Positions 52,736 to 63,814 of a stretch of 64,000 nt of DNA are shown here, piece after piece. The stretch spans positions 98,491 to 162,490 of the forward strand of contig JAJEGH010000027.1 in NCBI GenBank assembly GCA_022819985.1, written 5' to 3'. Origin of the DNA: Alphaproteobacteria bacterium. GTDB taxonomy: Bacteria > Pseudomonadota > Alphaproteobacteria > Bin65. The translations under genes were made by a program, and so were the position numbers. Positions within the stretch are counted from its first letter, which is position 1. The number at the start of each line of letters is the position of its first letter. Under the pieces are notes generated by a model. The model was not told the DNA's origin. It worked only from the letters and a program-made list of their open reading frames with translations, and searched no databases.

Positions 52736-54078
52736 GATTTCCTGCCTCGCAGACGGGATTTCCGGATCAGCCCTTCATACTGATGTGCCAGCATATGGCC
52801 CTGGATCTGCGCCACGGTATCCATGGTCACCGAGACCACGATCAGCAGCGACGTGCCGCCGAAATAGAACGGAATCGCATATTGCGTGATCAACACTTCG
52901 GGCAGAGCGCATACCGCACATAGATAAAGCGCGCCGACGACGGTGATCCGCGTGAGCACATGGTCCAGATAATCGGCGGTCGGCTTGCCTGGACGGATGC
53001 CCGGGATGAAGCCGCCGTATTTGCGCAGATTGTCCGCCGTATCCTGAGGATTGAAGACGATCGCCGTGTAGAAGAAGGTGAAGAAGGCGACCATGCCGAC
53101 ATAGACAAGCAGGAACAACGGCTGGCCGCGCCCCATCAGCGCGTTGACCACGTTCAGCCATTCCGGTCCGCCCTGCCCGGAAAAGCCGGTAATCGTTGCC
53201 GGCAGCAGCAACAGCGAACTCGCAAAGATCGGCGGAATCACGCCGGCGGTGTTGAGCTTCAGCGGGATATGCGATTGCTCGCCACCGATCTGCCGGTTGC
53301 CCTGTTGCCGCTTCGGATACTGGACGACAATTCTTCGTTGCGCTCGCTCCATGAACACGACGAAGGCGACGACCAGCACCGCCATGGCAATGAAGGCGAT
53401 GATCGCGAAGGCCGAGAGGGAGCCGCGACGGCCCATTTCGAACAGTTGCGCCATGGCGGCCGGACCGCTGGCGACGATGCCGGCGAAGATAATCAGCGAA
53501 ATGCCGTTGCCGACGCCGCGCGCGGTGATCTGCTCGCCCAGCCACATCAGGAAAATCGTGCCGCCTACCAGCGTGATGACGACGGTCGCGCGGAAGAACA
53601 TACCGGGATTGGCGACCGCGTTGCCGGCGCTCGAACTGGCGCCCTCGAGGCTGACCGCAACGCCGTAGGCCTGAACCGCCGCCAACAACACCGTGAGGTA
53701 GCGGGTATACTGGTTGATTTTCTTGCGGCCGGATTCGCCTTCTTTCTTGAGCTGGTCCAGCTTCGGCGACACGGCGGTCAGAAGCTGGATGATAATCGCT
53801 GCCGAGATATAGGGCATGATGTTGAGCGCGAAGATTGTCATGCGCTCCAGCGCGCCGCCCGAAAAGGTGCTGAGCACCGTCAGAAGGCCGCCGCCCTGGT
53901 TGATCTGGGCGAAGATGTCGGCAAATATCTGCTGGTCGATGCCAGGGATGGGGATGTAGGTGCCCAGCCGGTAAACGATCAGCGCACCCAGCGTGAACCA
54001 CAGGCGCTTCTTCAGGTCGGTCGCCTTGGAAAAGGCGCTCCACCCCATGCCCGGAGCAATTCTGTCGGTCGCTGCCAT
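52732..54078 (-). CDS. secY: Protein translocase subunit SecY
   Basis: This 448-residue channel protein of the Sec translocon has ten membrane helices. Signature stretches are LGIMPYISA-like LNIMPYISAAIIIQLL, GIGNGISLIIFAGI-like RGVGNGISLIIFAGI, and GFIPGIRPGKPTADYLD near the C-terminal half. I chose the ATG at 54078 (MAATDRIAPGMGWSAFSKA). It lies 37 bases after rplO and overlaps adk. Confidence 0.97.
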   Translation of the reverse strand: MAATDRIAPGMGWSAFSKATDLKKRLWFTLGALIVYRLGTYIPIPGIDQQIFADIFAQINQGGGLLTVLSTFSGGALERMTIFALNIMPYISAAIIIQLLTAVSPKLDQLKKEGESGRKKINQYTRYLTVLLAAVQAYGVAVSLEGASSSAGNAVANPGMFFRATVVITLVGGTIFLMWLGEQITARGVGNGISLIIFAGIVASGPAAMAQLFEMGRRGSLSAFAIIAFIAMAVLVVAFVVFMERAQRRIVVQYPKRQQGNRQIGGEQSHIPLKLNTAGVIPPIFASSLLLLPATITGFSGQGGPEWLNVVNALMGRGQPLFLLVYVGMVAFFTFFYTAIVFNPQDTADNLRKYGGFIPGIRPGKPTADYLDHVLTRITVVGALYLCAVCALPEVLITQYAIPFYFGGTSLLIVVSVTMDTVAQIQGHMLAHQYEGLIRKSRLRGRKS

Positions 54079-54115
54079 CCGGTTGCCTGTCGCGTCTGCG
54101 TGACGAGGTTCGGGC

Positions 54116-54676
54116 TCAGGTCTCCGCCGTGGCAGCGGTCTTGCCGCCCCCGGCGCGCTCTGCCCGCTTTGCCGCCTTCTTCTCGTTCTTCGGCAGCTTG
54201 CCTTCCGGCTTCGGCGCCGCAGCCTCGATATTGACCTTGCCGCCCGCCTGTTCAACCGCCGCGACCGCCGCACCCGTGGCGCCGGCGACCGAAACTTCGA
54301 TGGCAGTCGAAATTTCGCCGTGACCGAGCAGGCGGACGCCGTCCAGCGGCCGCCGGATCACGCCAGCCTGCTTGAGCGCCGCGGCATCGATCGGCGTACC
54401 GGCGTCCAGCTTCCCGGCGTCGATCGCCTGCTGGAGACGGCCGACATTCACCGCCGCATAGGTCTTGCGGAAGATATTGTTGAAGCCGCGTTTGGGCAGG
54501 CGCATGTAGAGCGGCATCTGCCCGCCCTCGAAACCGCTGATCGAGACGCCAGAGCGGGATTTCTGGCCCTTGTGGCCGCGACCGCCGGTCTTGCCCTTGC
54601 CGGAGCCGATGCCGCGTCCGATCCGCGTCCGCGCCTTGCGGGCGCCCTTGTTGTCGGCCAGTTCGTTGAGTTTCAT
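54116..54676 (-). CDS. rplO: Ribosomal protein L15 (uL15)
   Basis: This 186-residue large-subunit assembly protein has [22 protein letters not shown] (in parts) and [16 protein letters not shown] Lys/Ala/Glu-rich C-terminal extension ([18 protein letters not shown]) makes it longer than the E. coli protein. Confidence 0.97.
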   Translation of the reverse strand: MKLNELADNKGARKARTRIGRGIGSGKGKTGGRGHKGQKSRSGVSISGFEGGQMPLYMRLPKRGFNNIFRKTYAAVNVGRLQQAIDAGKLDAGTPIDAAALKQAGVIRRPLDGVRLLGHGEISTAIEVSVAGATGAAVAAVEQAGGKVNIEAAAPKPEGKLPKNEKKAAKRAERAGGGKTAATAET

Positions 54677-54735
54677 CGTTCCAAACCCGCTGTTGCCGGC
54701 CGGGCTAACTGCCTTGCCGGTCGTCGCTCCGGTGT

Positions 54736-54924
54736 TCAGTCCTCGACGCGCACCAGATGGTGCACTTTGCGGATCATGCCGCGCACAGCCGGCGTATCCT
54801 CCAGCTCCCGCGTCCGGTGCATCTTGTTGAGGCCCAGGCCGACCAGCGTGGCGCGCTGGTTCTTCGGCCGGCCGATCGGGCTGCCGATCTGGGTAACCCG
54901 CAACGTCTTCTTCTTCTCTGCCAT
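54736..54924 (-). CDS. rpmD: Ribosomal protein L30 (uL30)
   Basis: This 62-residue protein has the single small ferredoxin-like fold. [20 protein letters not shown] and [20 protein letters not shown] identify it. It sits between rpsE and rplO as expected. Confidence 0.96.
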   Translation of the reverse strand: MAEKKKTLRVTQIGSPIGRPKNQRATLVGLGLNKMHRTRELEDTPAVRGMIRKVHHLVRVED

Positions 54925-54972
54925 TGCGCCTGCTCCGCCGGCCCGCCGCCTTGCAAGGCGGGCGCTGATGTC

Positions 54973-55548
54973 CTATTCGCGGGCCTCGCCGCCATCCGGG
55001 CGGCGCCCGACGATGTCGCCGACCTTCTTGCTCCGCCGCGACGCCACATCGCGCGGCGACTGGATCTGCGTCAGCGCATCGAAGGTCGCCTTGACCATGT
55101 TGTGCGGGTTCGAGGTGCCGACCGACTTGGCGACGATGTCGTGGATGCCGATGCTCTCGAAGATCGCCCGCATCGGACCGCCCGCGATAATCCCCGTTCC
55201 GGCTGGCGCGGCCCGCAGCACGACCTTGCCGGCGCCGTAGCGGCCCTTGACGTCGTGATGCAGGGTGCGCGCCTCGCGCAGCGGCACCCGGATCATCTGG
55301 CGCTTGGCCTGCTCCGTCGCCTTGCGGATCGCTTCCGGGACCTCGCGCGCCTTGCCGGCGCCATGCCCGACCCGGCCCTTGCCGTCTCCGACCACCACCA
55401 GCGCGGCAAACCCGAAACGCCGGCCGCCCTTTACCACCTTGGCGACCCGGTTGATGCTGACGAGCTTCTCGACGAACTCGTTCTCGTCCCGGTCGTCGCC
55501 GCCCCCGCCGCCTCGGCGTCGGTCGTCGCGCCTGTTCTCTCGAGCCAT
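54973..55548 (-). CDS. rpsE: Ribosomal protein S5 (uS5)
   Basis: This 191-residue small-subunit protein is important for decoding fidelity. [20 protein letters not shown] begins the double-stranded-RNA-binding domain, and [18 protein letters not shown] lies in the C-terminal domain. An Arg/Gly/Asp-rich N-terminal arm ([12 protein letters not shown]) precedes it. Confidence 0.97.
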   Translation of the reverse strand: MARENRRDDRRRGGGGGDDRDENEFVEKLVSINRVAKVVKGGRRFGFAALVVVGDGKGRVGHGAGKAREVPEAIRKATEQAKRQMIRVPLREARTLHHDVKGRYGAGKVVLRAAPAGTGIIAGGPMRAIFESIGIHDIVAKSVGTSNPHNMVKATFDALTQIQSPRDVASRRSKKVGDIVGRRPDGGEARE

Positions 55549-55566
55549 TCGCTTGCCGTCCCGTTT

Positions 55567-55932
55567 CTAGAACTTGAGGCCGGCTTCGCGCGCAGCTTCC
55601 GCCAGCGCCTTGACCCGGCCGTGATAGATGTAGCCGCCGCGGTCGAAGACCACGGCCTCGACATCGGCTTTCAGCGCGCGCTCCGCCACCAGCTTGCCGA
55701 CGGCTTCGGCGGCCGCGATGTTGGCGCCGTTACCGATGGCGGTCCTCACGTCTTTCTCGACGGTCGAAGCCGCCGCCCTGGTCTCGCCTGTCCGGTCGTC
55801 GATCACCTGGGCATAGATGTGCTTGCCCGACCGGAAAACCGACAGCCGCGGGCGGCCGTTCGCTCTTTTCCGGATCGCGTGCCGGTTGCGGCGCCTGCGG
55901 CGCGCAAACAGGATTTCTTCTTTCGTCGCCAT
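55567..55932 (-). CDS. rplR: Ribosomal protein L18 (uL18)
   Basis: This 121-residue 5S-rRNA-binding protein has [20 protein letters not shown] at the N-terminus, [14 protein letters not shown], and [20 protein letters not shown] at the C-terminus, all typical. Confidence 0.97.
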   Translation of the reverse strand: MATKEEILFARRRRRNRHAIRKRANGRPRLSVFRSGKHIYAQVIDDRTGETRAAASTVEKDVRTAIGNGANIAAAEAVGKLVAERALKADVEAVVFDRGGYIYHGRVKALAEAAREAGLKF

Positions 55933-56000
55933 CGTCGATCGCTGCTCGCCAAAAATCGGGAAACAGACGGCCCGGAATCCGGCAGTCCGGAGGCCGGCGC

Positions 56001-56534
56001 CTATTTCTTTTTGCCTTCCTTGCGCATCACATATTCGTCGCGGTAGCGCACGCCCTTGCCCTTGTAGGGTTCGGGCGGGCGGAATGCGCGCACTTCGCTG
56101 CAGAACTGGCCGATCGCGGCCTTGTTCGTGCCTTTCACCTCGATCGCGACATTGCGCTCGACCGAGACGCTGATGCCGTCCGGGATCGGGTAGTCGATAT
56201 CGTGGCTATAGCCGAGCTGCAGGTTGAGGGTCTTGCCCTGCACGGCGGCGCGATATCCGACGCCCTGGATTTCCAGGTTGTAGGTGAAACCTTCCGATAC
56301 CCCGGTCACGATATTCTGCAACTGGCTGCGGGTGGTGCCCCACATGTTGCGCGCCCGTTTGCCGTCGTTGGCCGGCGATACGGTCAGCGCACCGTCCTGC
56401 TGGCTCACGGCCACATCCTCGGACAGCCGGAAGCTCTCTTCGCCCAGCTTGCCTTTGGCGGTCACCAACAGGCCGTCGATCGTAACGTCGACGCCGCCCG
56501 GGATTTTCACCGGTTCCTTGCCGATCCGCGACAT
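56001..56534 (-). CDS. rplF: Ribosomal protein L6 (uL6)
   Basis: This 177-residue large-subunit protein lies near the factor-binding centre. [20 protein letters not shown] and the C-terminal [20 protein letters not shown] identify it. Two repeated beta-sheet domains are expected. Confidence 0.97.
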   Translation of the reverse strand: MSRIGKEPVKIPGGVDVTIDGLLVTAKGKLGEESFRLSEDVAVSQQDGALTVSPANDGKRARNMWGTTRSQLQNIVTGVSEGFTYNLEIQGVGYRAAVQGKTLNLQLGYSHDIDYPIPDGISVSVERNVAIEVKGTNKAAIGQFCSEVRAFRPPEPYKGKGVRYRDEYVMRKEGKKK

Positions 56535-56576
56535 GGCTCGTTCCGTTCCGTTACTTCGGTTCCGCCCCGTACCGGA

Positions 56577-56975
56577 TCAGAAGACCCGGCAGAGCACTTC
56601 GCCGCCCACATTGGCTTCGCGAGCGGCGTTGTCCGAAAGGACTCCCTGTCCCGTGGACAGGATTTTCGTTCCAAGGCCCCCGCGATCTCGGCTCAGGTCC
56701 TTGATGGCCGAATAGACCCGGCGGCCGGGCGTGGAGACCCGGGCGATTTCCCGGATAGCCGGACCGCCCTCATGGTATTTCAGTTCGACGACGATCTCCC
56801 TGATACCCTTGGCGACCTCGCGCTCGCTGTAGCCGCGGATATAGCCCTCGTCCTTCAGCACGCGCAGCACGCTCATCTTCAGCGTCGAGTGCGGACACAC
56901 GATGCTGGCCTTGGAGGCACGCTGGCCGTTGCGGATTCGGGTCAGCAGATCGCCGAGGGGGTCGCTCATCGCCAT
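56577..56975 (-). CDS. rpsH: Ribosomal protein S8 (uS8)
   Basis: This 132-residue 16S-rRNA-binding protein, in other bacteria the repressor of the spc operon, shows MAMSDPLGDLLTRIRNGQ, SREREVAKGI-like SEREVAKGIREIV, and the C-terminal STGQGVLSDNAAREANVGGE. A second ATG two codons in is an alternative start. Confidence 0.97.
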   Translation of the reverse strand: MAMSDPLGDLLTRIRNGQRASKASIVCPHSTLKMSVLRVLKDEGYIRGYSEREVAKGIREIVVELKYHEGGPAIREIARVSTPGRRVYSAIKDLSRDRGGLGTKILSTGQGVLSDNAAREANVGGEVLCRVF

Positions 56976-56986
56976 GGTCCGGGTCC

Positions 56987-57292
56987 CTACCAGCTCGATT
57001 TGACGACGCCCGGCAGCTGGCCCTTGGAACCGAGCTCCCTGAGCGCAATGCGCGAAATGCCGAACTTGCGGTAGTAGCCGCGCGGCCGTCCGCTGACGGT
57101 GCAGCGGTTGCGCAGCCGGACGGCAGCGCCGTTCTTCGGTAGCTCGTTCAGCCTGAGCCGCGCCTTGAACCGGTCTTCCGGCGGCAGCGACGCATCCTTG
57201 GCCATCGCTCTGAGCGCAGCCCGCTTGCCGGCGAATTTCGTCACCAGCTTGCGCCGCTTCTCGTTCTTCTCGATTGCGCTTTTCTTCGCCAT
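56987..57292 (-). CDS. rpsN: Ribosomal protein S14 (uS14), zinc-free form
   Basis: This 101-residue protein is the long form without a Cys4 zinc motif. [20 protein letters not shown] and the end LPGVVKSSW are diagnostic. It lies between rplE and rpsH. Confidence 0.97.
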   Translation of the reverse strand: MAKKSAIEKNEKRRKLVTKFAGKRAALRAMAKDASLPPEDRFKARLRLNELPKNGAAVRLRNRCTVSGRPRGYYRKFGISRIALRELGSKGQLPGVVKSSW

Positions 57293-57316
57293 CGTCGGAT
57301 CTCGTTCCTGCGTTGC

Positions 57317-57865
57317 CTAGCCGGCGCGGAAGGGCAGATTGAAGCCCTTGAGCAGCGCCAGTGCTTCTTCGTCGGTCCGTGCGGTCGTCACCATCACGAT
57401 ATCCATGCCACGGATCGTATCGGTCTTGTCGTAGTCGATCTCCGGGAACACGAGCTGTTCGCGGATGCCCATCGCGAAATTGCCCCGGCCGTCGAAGCTC
57501 TTCGGGCTGAGGCCGCGGAAGTCGCGCACCCGCGGCAGGGCGATTGTCACCAGTCGGTCGAGGAACTCATACATCCGGGTTCGCCGCAGCGTTACCTTTG
57601 CGCCGATCGTCATGCCTTCGCGCAGTTTGAACCCAGCCTCCGAGCGCGTCGCGCGGGTCACGAGCGGCTTCTGGCCGGAGATCCGGGTCATGTCGTCCAC
57701 GGCGCCATCGATCTTCTTCCGGTCCTGGGTCGCCTCGCCGACGCCCATGTTCAGGACGATTTTTTCCAGGCGTGGAATCTGGTTCGGGTTCACATAGTCG
57801 AAGGCCTCCTTCAACTGGTCCCGCACCGTGCTCTTGTAGTGCTCGTACAGTCTTGGCGAAGACAT
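57317..57865 (-). CDS. rplE: Ribosomal protein L5 (uL5)
   Basis: This 182-residue 5S-rRNA and P-site-tRNA-contacting protein has [36 protein letters not shown] and [19 protein letters not shown], as in the family. Confidence 0.97.
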   Translation of the reverse strand: MSSPRLYEHYKSTVRDQLKEAFDYVNPNQIPRLEKIVLNMGVGEATQDRKKIDGAVDDMTRISGQKPLVTRATRSEAGFKLREGMTIGAKVTLRRTRMYEFLDRLVTIALPRVRDFRGLSPKSFDGRGNFAMGIREQLVFPEIDYDKTDTIRGMDIVMVTTARTDEEALALLKGFNLPFRAG

Positions 57866-57891
57866 GGTCCGGTCGCTCCTTCCGCTCGCCG

Positions 57892-58227
57892 CTACCGGTC
57901 GATGATTTCGCCGGACCGCTTGGCGAAGCGCACTTTCCGGCCGCCTTCCAGGAAAGTGTAGCCGACCCGCGTCGCACCGGAGTCCTTGGGGTCGACCATG
58001 GCCACATTCGAAATGTGGATCGGCGCTTCGCGCTCGATAATGCCGCCGGGATTCATCTGGGTCGGCTTTGTGTGCCGTTTGACCATGTTCGCGCCGCCGA
58101 CCACGACGCGGTGATCGCCCGGTCTGGTGCCCTTGATGACCCTGGTGATGTCGCCGGTCTTGCCCTTGTCCTTGCCGGCCGTGATGACCACCCGGTCGCC
58201 CTTCTTCAGTCTGATCTTGACAGCCAT
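57892..58227 (-). CDS. rplX: Ribosomal protein L24 (uL24)
   Basis: This 111-residue assembly-initiator protein has a KOW motif near the N-terminus ([18 protein letters not shown]). [19 protein letters not shown] follows. It is slightly longer than the E. coli protein. Confidence 0.97.
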   Translation of the reverse strand: MAVKIRLKKGDRVVITAGKDKGKTGDITRVIKGTRPGDHRVVVGGANMVKRHTKPTQMNPGGIIEREAPIHISNVAMVDPKDSGATRVGYTFLEGGRKVRFAKRSGEIIDR

Positions 58228-58265
58228 TGTCCCGACCGCTCCTTCCGCGCGCCTGCCGACAGCCC

Positions 58266-58634
58266 CTAGAGGACTTCCGGGGCGAGGGAGATGATTTTCA
58301 TGTAGCCCTTGCCGCGCAGTTCTCGCGTCACCGGGCCGAAGATGCGGGTGCCGACCGGCTCGCCGGCCTTGTTGATGAGGACGGCGGCATTGCGGTCGAA
58401 GCGAATCGCCGTACCATCGTCACGGCGCACTTCCTTCGCCGTCCGTACAATCACGGCGCGGTGCAGGTCGCCTTTCTTGACCCGGCCCCGCGGAATCGCT
58501 TCCTTGACCGACACGACGATCACGTCGCCAACGCCGGCCGACTTGCGCTTCGAACCGCCGAGCACCTTGATGCACTGGACCTTGCGCGCGCCGCTGTTGT
58601 CCGCGACTTCCAGCCTGGATTGCATCTGGATCAT
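58266..58634 (-). CDS. rplN: Ribosomal protein L14 (uL14)
   Basis: This 122-residue protein bridges the subunits. [20 protein letters not shown] and the C-terminal [14 protein letters not shown] are near-invariant family sequence. The length is standard. Confidence 0.98.
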   Translation of the reverse strand: MIQMQSRLEVADNSGARKVQCIKVLGGSKRKSAGVGDVIVVSVKEAIPRGRVKKGDLHRAVIVRTAKEVRRDDGTAIRFDRNAAVLINKAGEPVGTRIFGPVTRELRGKGYMKIISLAPEVL

Positions 58635-58670
58635 GGTTTCGGTCTCCCGAATTCCGGCCGCCGTCCGCCG

Positions 58671-58907
58671 TCAGGCGTCGCTGGCCAGAACCTGCCAGGT
58701 CTTGCGTTTCGAAAGGGGCCTGCACTCCTGGATCGACACGCGGTCGCCCGCCTTGCAGGCATTGTTTTCGTCATGCGCCATGAACTTCTTCGAGCGGCGG
58801 ATGAACTTCTTGTAGAGCGGATGCATGATCCGGCGCTCGACGCGCACTACCACGGTCTTGTCCGCTGCGTCGCTCACCACGACGCCATGGAGTATCCGTT
58901 TCGGCAT
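58671..58907 (-). CDS. rpsQ: Ribosomal protein S17 (uS17)
   Basis: This 78-residue 16S-rRNA-binding OB-fold protein has [20 protein letters not shown] and [19 protein letters not shown] chose the ATG at 58907 because it gives family length; the frame is open upstream in the shadow of rpmC. Confidence 0.96.
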   Translation of the reverse strand: MPKRILHGVVVSDAADKTVVVRVERRIMHPLYKKFIRRSKKFMAHDENNACKAGDRVSIQECRPLSKRKTWQVLASDA

Positions 58908-58912
58908 CCGCC

Positions 58913-59125
58913 TCAACTCCCCTTGGCGGCGCCTGAGGCGCGCCGCTTTTCGTTCACGATCGTCTTGACCCGCGCAATGTCCCGGCGGACCTCGCGGGCG
59001 CGAACGGTGTTTTCGAGCTGGCCGCTGGCGGCCTGGAAGCGCAGGTTGAACTGCTCTTTCTTCAGTTCCTCCAACTGCTCGCTCAGCTGGTCCATGGATT
59101 TGGGGCGGAGATCGCCGGCATGCAT
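58913..59125 (-). CDS. rpmC: Ribosomal protein L29 (uL29)
   Basis: This 70-residue helical protein lies at the tunnel exit and is part of the docking site for signal recognition particle and trigger factor. [20 protein letters not shown] and [12 protein letters not shown] are characteristic. The ATG at 59125 is five bases downstream of the rplP stop. Confidence 0.96.
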   Translation of the reverse strand: MHAGDLRPKSMDQLSEQLEELKKEQFNLRFQAASGQLENTVRAREVRRDIARVKTIVNEKRRASGAAKGS

Positions 59126-59130
59126 GGCCC

Positions 59131-59547
59131 CTACTCCTCTTCCAACCGCTTGACGAACCGGGTGTTGACCGGGAGCTTCGCCGACGCCAGCTCGAACGCC
59201 CGGCGGGCGACATCTTCCGGCACGCCGTCCAGCTCGAACATGATGCGGCCCGGATGGACGCGCACCGCCCAGTATTCGGGCGATCCCTTGCCCTTGCCCT
59301 GGCGGACTTCCGCCGGCTTCTGGCTGACCGGCAGGTCCGGGAAAATACGGATCCACAGCTTGCCGACGCGCTTCATGTGGCGGGTGATCGTCCGGCGCGC
59401 GGCCTCGATCTGGCGCGACGTGACCCGCTCCGGCGATGTCGCCTTCAGGCCGTAGGCGCCAAAGTTCAACTGCGTGCCGCCCTTCGCGAAGCCGTGTATG
59501 CGGCCTTTGTGCTGTTTGCGGAACCTGGTCCGCTTGGGGCTGAGCAT
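59131..59547 (-). CDS. rplP: Ribosomal protein L16 (uL16)
   Basis: This 138-residue A-site-tRNA-contacting protein begins [39 protein letters not shown] and the [18 protein letters not shown] region are typical. An Arg at the usual hydroxylation site in the PGRIMFEL context is present. Confidence 0.97.
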   Translation of the reverse strand: MLSPKRTRFRKQHKGRIHGFAKGGTQLNFGAYGLKATSPERVTSRQIEAARRTITRHMKRVGKLWIRIFPDLPVSQKPAEVRQGKGKGSPEYWAVRVHPGRIMFELDGVPEDVARRAFELASAKLPVNTRFVKRLEEE

Positions 59548-59565
59548 CCTTCCCGCTCCCGTCGG

Positions 59566-60249
59566 CTAGTTTCGACCCGCGCTCTGCAGGTCCAGGGCGC
59601 GGCGCTCCTGAGCCTGCGGATCGTGTTCCATGATGTCGCCCTTGTAGACCCACACCTTGACGCCGCAGGTGCCGTAGGTCGTCTGGGCCGTAGCTTCGCC
59701 GTAGTCGATGTCCGCGCGCAGCGTGTGCAGGGGCACCCGGCCTTCGTGATAGCGCTCGGCGCGGGCGATTTCCGCACCGCCCAGCCGGCCGCTACAGATA
59801 ATCCGGATACCGGCGGCGCCGAAGCGCATGGCCGACTGAACCGAGCGCTTCATCGCCCGACGGAACGCCACCCGGCGTTCGAGCTGTTGCGCCACATTCT
59901 CGGCAACCAGCTGTGCCTCGATTTCCGGCTTGCGGATCTCGACGATGTTCAGGCTGACATCGTCGCCTGTCATCCGCGAGACTTCCCGGCGCAGATTTTC
60001 GATATCCGCGCCCTTCTTGCCGATCACGACGCCGGGCCGCGCGGTATGGATGGTCACCCGCGGTTTGCGCGCCGGACGTTCGATCACGATCTTCGAAACG
60101 GCGGCGCTCGACAGTTTGCGCTTCAGATGATCGCGGAGCTGAATATCCTGCTCTAGCAGTTCGGCATAGTCACCGTCGGCATACCAGCGCGATTCCCACG
60201 TCCGGTTGATGCCGAGGCGCATGCCAATCGGGCTTACTTTCTGACCCAT
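59566..60249 (-). CDS. rpsC: Ribosomal protein S3 (uS3)
   Basis: This 227-residue mRNA-entry protein has a KH domain ([20 protein letters not shown], about 80-100) and a C-terminal domain with [20 protein letters not shown] [16 protein letters not shown]. It starts [20 protein letters not shown]. Confidence 0.97.
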   Translation of the reverse strand: MGQKVSPIGMRLGINRTWESRWYADGDYAELLEQDIQLRDHLKRKLSSAAVSKIVIERPARKPRVTIHTARPGVVIGKKGADIENLRREVSRMTGDDVSLNIVEIRKPEIEAQLVAENVAQQLERRVAFRRAMKRSVQSAMRFGAAGIRIICSGRLGGAEIARAERYHEGRVPLHTLRADIDYGEATAQTTYGTCGVKVWVYKGDIMEHDPQAQERRALDLQSAGRN

Positions 60250-60253
60250 TCGA

Positions 60254-60631
60254 TCAGGCCTCCTCGCGCTCTTCGACGATCACGGTCAACTTCGAAAACG
60301 GCTTCTTGACCCGTCCGATGCGGCCGCGCGCCCGCGCCTTCCAGCGCTTCATGACCAGCCCCTTACCGACGAAGGCCTCCTTGACCCACAGCTGGTCGAC
60401 ATCGAGGCCGTGGTTGTTCTCCGCGTTGGCGATCGCCGATTCCAGCACCTTCTTCACGTCGCCGGCGATGCGCCGGCGCGAGAAGGCAAGGTCGGTAACC
60501 GCCTTCTCGGCTTTCTTGCCGCGAATCAGGGCGGCGACCAGGTTCAGCTTTTGCGGGCTGACGCGCAATTGCGTCGCCACCGCTTGGGCCTGGTTGTCCT
60601 CGAGCCGCCGTTCGGCCTTGGGTTTGCCCAT
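60254..60631 (-). CDS. rplV: Ribosomal protein L22 (uL22)
   Basis: This 125-residue exit-tunnel protein has [40 protein letters not shown] and the tunnel-lining hairpin near [19 protein letters not shown]. It lies four bases upstream of rpsC. Confidence 0.97.
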   Translation of the reverse strand: MGKPKAERRLEDNQAQAVATQLRVSPQKLNLVAALIRGKKAEKAVTDLAFSRRRIAGDVKKVLESAIANAENNHGLDVDQLWVKEAFVGKGLVMKRWKARARGRIGRVKKPFSKLTVIVEEREEA

Positions 60632-60637
60632 CGTTCG

Positions 60638-60916
60638 CTACCCCCGCCGCGCTTTCTTGTCGGCAGCGTGGCCGTAATAGGTCCGGGTCGGCGCGAATTC
60701 GCCGAACTTGTGGCCGATCATGTTTTCGGTCACCAGCACCGGAATGAACTTGTGGCCGTTGTGCACACCGAAGGTCAGGCCGACGAACTGCGGCAGGATC
60801 GTCGATCGGCGCGACCAGGTCCGGATGACCTCGTTGCGCCCCGATTCGCGCGACTTTTCGGCTTTCTTCAGCAGGTAGCCGTCGACGAACGGCCCCTTCC
60901 AGACTGAACGCGTCAC
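60638..60916 (-). CDS. rpsS: Ribosomal protein S19 (uS19)
   Basis: This 92-residue small-subunit head protein reads [20 protein letters not shown], then [19 protein letters not shown] and [20 protein letters not shown]. The start codon is GTG. Confidence 0.97.
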   Translation of the reverse strand: MTRSVWKGPFVDGYLLKKAEKSRESGRNEVIRTWSRRSTILPQFVGLTFGVHNGHKFIPVLVTENMIGHKFGEFAPTRTYYGHAADKKARRG

Positions 60917-60925
60917 TGCCCTCTC

Positions 60926-61759
60926 CTACCGCTTCTTCCGCGCGTGACGGCTGCGGATGATGTATTTGTCGGTCGACTTGTTGCTGCGGGTGCGCCGGCC
61001 CTTGGTCGGCTTGCCCCACGGCGTGACGGGATGACGGCCGCCGGACGACCGGCCCTCGCCGCCGCCATGCGGATGATCGACCGGGTTCATGGCGACGCCG
61101 CGCACCGAGGGGCGCTTGCCCTTCCACCGGTTGCGGCCGGCCTTGCCCAGGTTGGTGTTCTGGTTGTTCGGGTTCGAGACGGCGCCAACCGTCGCCATGC
61201 ATTCCTGGCGCACCATGCGCATCTCGCCCGACGCCAGACGGAGCTGGGCATAGCCGCTGTCCCGGCCGACCAGCTGGACATAGGCACCGGCGGCGCGTGC
61301 TATCTGTCCGCCTTTGCCGATCTTCATCTCGACATTGTGGACGATCGTGCCGACGGGAATGTTGCGCAGCGGCAGCGCGTTGCCGGGCTTGATATCCGCG
61401 CCCGGGCCCGATTCCACCGTATCGCCCACCCCCAAGCGCTGCGGCGCCAGGATATAAGCCAGTTCCCCGTCCTCGTAGCGGATGAGCGCAATGAAGGCGG
61501 TGCGGTTCGGATCGTATTCCAGCCGCTCGACCGTCGCCCGGCCTTGCCTGGTGCGCTTGAAATCGACGATGCGATAGCGCTGCTTGTGGCCGCCGCCGCG
61601 CCGGCGCGCCGTGATCCGCCCGGCATTGTTGCGCCCGCCCTTCTGGCTCTTGCCCTCGGTCAGGTGCTTGACCGGCTTGCCCTTGTACAGGCCGGACCGG
61701 TCGATCAGCACCAGACCGCGCTGACCCGGAGTCATGGCTTTGTAGTGTTTCAGCGACAT
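60926..61759 (-). CDS. rplB: Ribosomal protein L2 (uL2)
   Basis: This 277-residue protein is essential for subunit joining and the peptidyl-transferase centre. [17 protein letters not shown], and the C-terminal [20 protein letters not shown] with the conserved active-centre His, identify it. Confidence 0.98.
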   Translation of the reverse strand: MSLKHYKAMTPGQRGLVLIDRSGLYKGKPVKHLTEGKSQKGGRNNAGRITARRRGGGHKQRYRIVDFKRTRQGRATVERLEYDPNRTAFIALIRYEDGELAYILAPQRLGVGDTVESGPGADIKPGNALPLRNIPVGTIVHNVEMKIGKGGQIARAAGAYVQLVGRDSGYAQLRLASGEMRMVRQECMATVGAVSNPNNQNTNLGKAGRNRWKGKRPSVRGVAMNPVDHPHGGGEGRSSGGRHPVTPWGKPTKGRRTRSNKSTDKYIIRSRHARKKR

Positions 61760-61793
61760 CGCTCCGTCCCGTTCCGTCAGGTCCTGCCGCCGC

Positions 61794-62117
61794 TCAGACG
61801 CCGGTCGTGATGTCGATGGCCTGGTCGCCCAGCAGGGTGACCACGGCGATCTTCACGTCGTTGCGCCGGCCCTTGCGGCCCCGGAACATCTTTTCCTTGC
61901 CCTTGCGGACATGGGTGTTGACGGCTTTCACCTTGGCGTCGAACAGCCCTTCGACCGCCGCCTTGATTTCCGGCTTGGTCGCGTCCATGGCCACGCGGAA
62001 GGTGACCTGGGCGTTCTCCGACCCGGAGGACGATTTTTCCGTCACTATCGGCGCGCGGATGATGTCGTACATCCGCTCTCTGGTCGGCTTCGCCCGGTTG
62101 AGATATTTCCAGCTCAT
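61794..62117 (-). CDS. rplW: Ribosomal protein L23 (uL23)
   Basis: This 107-residue exit-tunnel protein is a docking site for trigger factor and [23 protein letters not shown] and [20 protein letters not shown] identify it. The ATG at 62117 overlaps the rplD stop (ATGA); a shorter start at 62072 matches the usual N-terminus, so the first 15 residues are uncertain. Confidence 0.95.
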   Translation of the reverse strand: MSWKYLNRAKPTRERMYDIIRAPIVTEKSSSGSENAQVTFRVAMDATKPEIKAAVEGLFDAKVKAVNTHVRKGKEKMFRGRKGRRNDVKIAVVTLLGDQAIDITTGV

Positions 62118-62740
62118 TTCAGGCGCGCCTCCAGCGCTTCGACCGCATCCGCGGTCAGGACAAGCGTGTCGTGGCGCAAGATGTCGTAGACATTGGCACC
62201 CTGCTGGGGCAGCAGGTCGATGCTCCGCAGGTTGCGCGCGGCGCGCACGAAGCCCTCGTCGGCCTCTGTCCCGGTAATCACCAGCGGCCGCGACCAGCCG
62301 AGCTTTTCGAGGCTGGCTGCAAGATCGCGGGTCTTGCCGGATTTCAGCGCCGCCGCCTTCAGCACCACGAGCCGGCTTTCTGCCTGCTTGGCCGACAGCG
62401 CCATCTTGAGGCCGAGCCTGCGGATCTTCTTGGGTAGCGCGTGGGCATGGCTCCGCGGCTTCGGGCCGAAGGCCACACCGCCGCCGCGCATTTGCGGCGC
62501 CTTCAGGTTGCCGGCGCGGGCGCGGCCGGTGCCCTTCTGCTTCCAGGGCTTGCGGCTGGTCCCCTTGATCTCGGCCATGCCCCTGGTGTTGTGCGTTCCG
62601 GCCCGGCGCTTGGCAAGTTGCCAGCGGACCACCCGGTGCAGGATATCGGCGCGCACCGGCAGGCCGAAGACGCTTTCGTCCAGCACGACCTTACCGGCCG
62701 CCTTGGCCGCCATGTCGACCGACTTGATCTCGATGGCCAT
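62114..62740 (-). CDS. rplD: Ribosomal protein L4 (uL4)
   Basis: This 208-residue protein has an exit-tunnel loop; in E. coli it also represses the S10 operon. [40 protein letters not shown] and the [24 protein letters not shown] region are present. It overlaps the rplC stop by one base (TGATG). Confidence 0.97.
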   Translation of the reverse strand: MAIEIKSVDMAAKAAGKVVLDESVFGLPVRADILHRVVRWQLAKRRAGTHNTRGMAEIKGTSRKPWKQKGTGRARAGNLKAPQMRGGGVAFGPKPRSHAHALPKKIRRLGLKMALSAKQAESRLVVLKAAALKSGKTRDLAASLEKLGWSRPLVITGTEADEGFVRAARNLRSIDLLPQQGANVYDILRHDTLVLTADAVEALEARLK

Positions 62741-63477
62741 CAGCCTTCGCCCCCTGCCGCGGCATCGGCGCTTTCTGCGCCCAACGTCTCTGCGGGCGCT
62801 GCGGCGCCCTTGATTGCAGCGGGAACCGGCAGGTCATCCGGCGCCGGCTTCTTCCGGGCATCGCGGATTTCGACCAAGCTGCCCCTGGCGCCGGGCACCG
62901 CACCCTTCACCATGATCAGGCCGCGGGCGGTATCGGTCGCGACGACCTCCAGATTGACGGCCGAGGCGCGGCGGGCGCCCATGTGGCCGGCCATCTTCTT
63001 GCCCTTGAACACCTTGCCGGGGTCCTGACACTGGCCGGTCGAACCGTGCGAGCGGTGCGAGACCGACACTCCGTGGGACGCCCGCAGCCCGCGGAAATTG
63101 TGCCGCTTCATCGCACCGGCAAATCCCTTGCCGATGGTTATGCCGGCAACGTCGACGAACTGGCCGGGCACGAAATGCCCGGCCGAGAGTTCCGCGCCGA
63201 TTTCCACCAGATTCTCTTCGCTGACCCGGAATTCCGCCAGCCGCCGCTTCGGCTCGACCCTGGCCTTCGCGAAATGGCCACGCATGGCTCGGGTTACGTT
63301 CTTAGCCTTGGCCGTGCCGTGGCCGAGCTGGACGGCGGTGTAGCCGTCGCGTTCGATCGTCCGGTTGTCGACGACCTGGCAGGAGTCGAGCTGCAGGACT
63401 GTCACGGGCAGATGCCGGCCGTCTTCCGCGAAGATGCGGCTCATGCCCTTTTTCTCGGCGATGAGACCGGTGCGCAT
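62740..63477 (-). CDS. rplC: Ribosomal protein L3 (uL3)
   Basis: This 245-residue peptidyl-transferase-proximal protein has [20 protein letters not shown] and [20 protein letters not shown]; the methylated Gln of the family lies in the GQCQDPGKV context. A C-terminal Ala/Glu-rich extension adds about 30 residues to the usual length. The start is at the rpsJ stop (TGATG). Confidence 0.97.
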   Translation of the reverse strand: MRTGLIAEKKGMSRIFAEDGRHLPVTVLQLDSCQVVDNRTIERDGYTAVQLGHGTAKAKNVTRAMRGHFAKARVEPKRRLAEFRVSEENLVEIGAELSAGHFVPGQFVDVAGITIGKGFAGAMKRHNFRGLRASHGVSVSHRSHGSTGQCQDPGKVFKGKKMAGHMGARRASAVNLEVVATDTARGLIMVKGAVPGARGSLVEIRDARKKPAPDDLPVPAAIKGAAAPAETLGAESADAAAGGEG

Positions 63478-63797
63478 CAGGTCTCTTCCTTCAGCTTGAT
63501 ATCGACATGCACACCGGCGGCAAGATCGAGCTTGCCCAGCGCATCGACGGTCTGCGGGGTCGGATCGACGATATCGATCAGCCGCTTGTGCGTCCGGGTC
63601 TCGAACTGCTCGCGCGATTTCTTGTCGATATGCGGCGAGCGGTTGACCGTATATTTGCGGATCCGGGTGGGCAGCGGGATCGGTCCGCGCACCTGCGCGC
63701 CCGTCCGCCGGGCCGTGCTCACGATTTCGCCGGTCGACTGGTCGAGCAGGCGGTGATCGAAGGCCTTGAGCCGGATCCGTATCGTTTGGCTTTCCAT
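63477..63797 (-). CDS. rpsJ: Ribosomal protein S10 (uS10)
   Basis: This 106-residue protein heads the S10 operon and is also the NusB partner in antitermination. [40 protein letters not shown] and [13 protein letters not shown] identify it. I chose the ATG at 63797; a TTG four codons upstream is possible. Confidence 0.97.
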   Translation of the reverse strand: MESQTIRIRLKAFDHRLLDQSTGEIVSTARRTGAQVRGPIPLPTRIRKYTVNRSPHIDKKSREQFETRTHKRLIDIVDPTPQTVDALGKLDLAAGVHVDIKLKEET

Positions 63798-63814
63798 CGT
63801 CAATCCCAATCAAA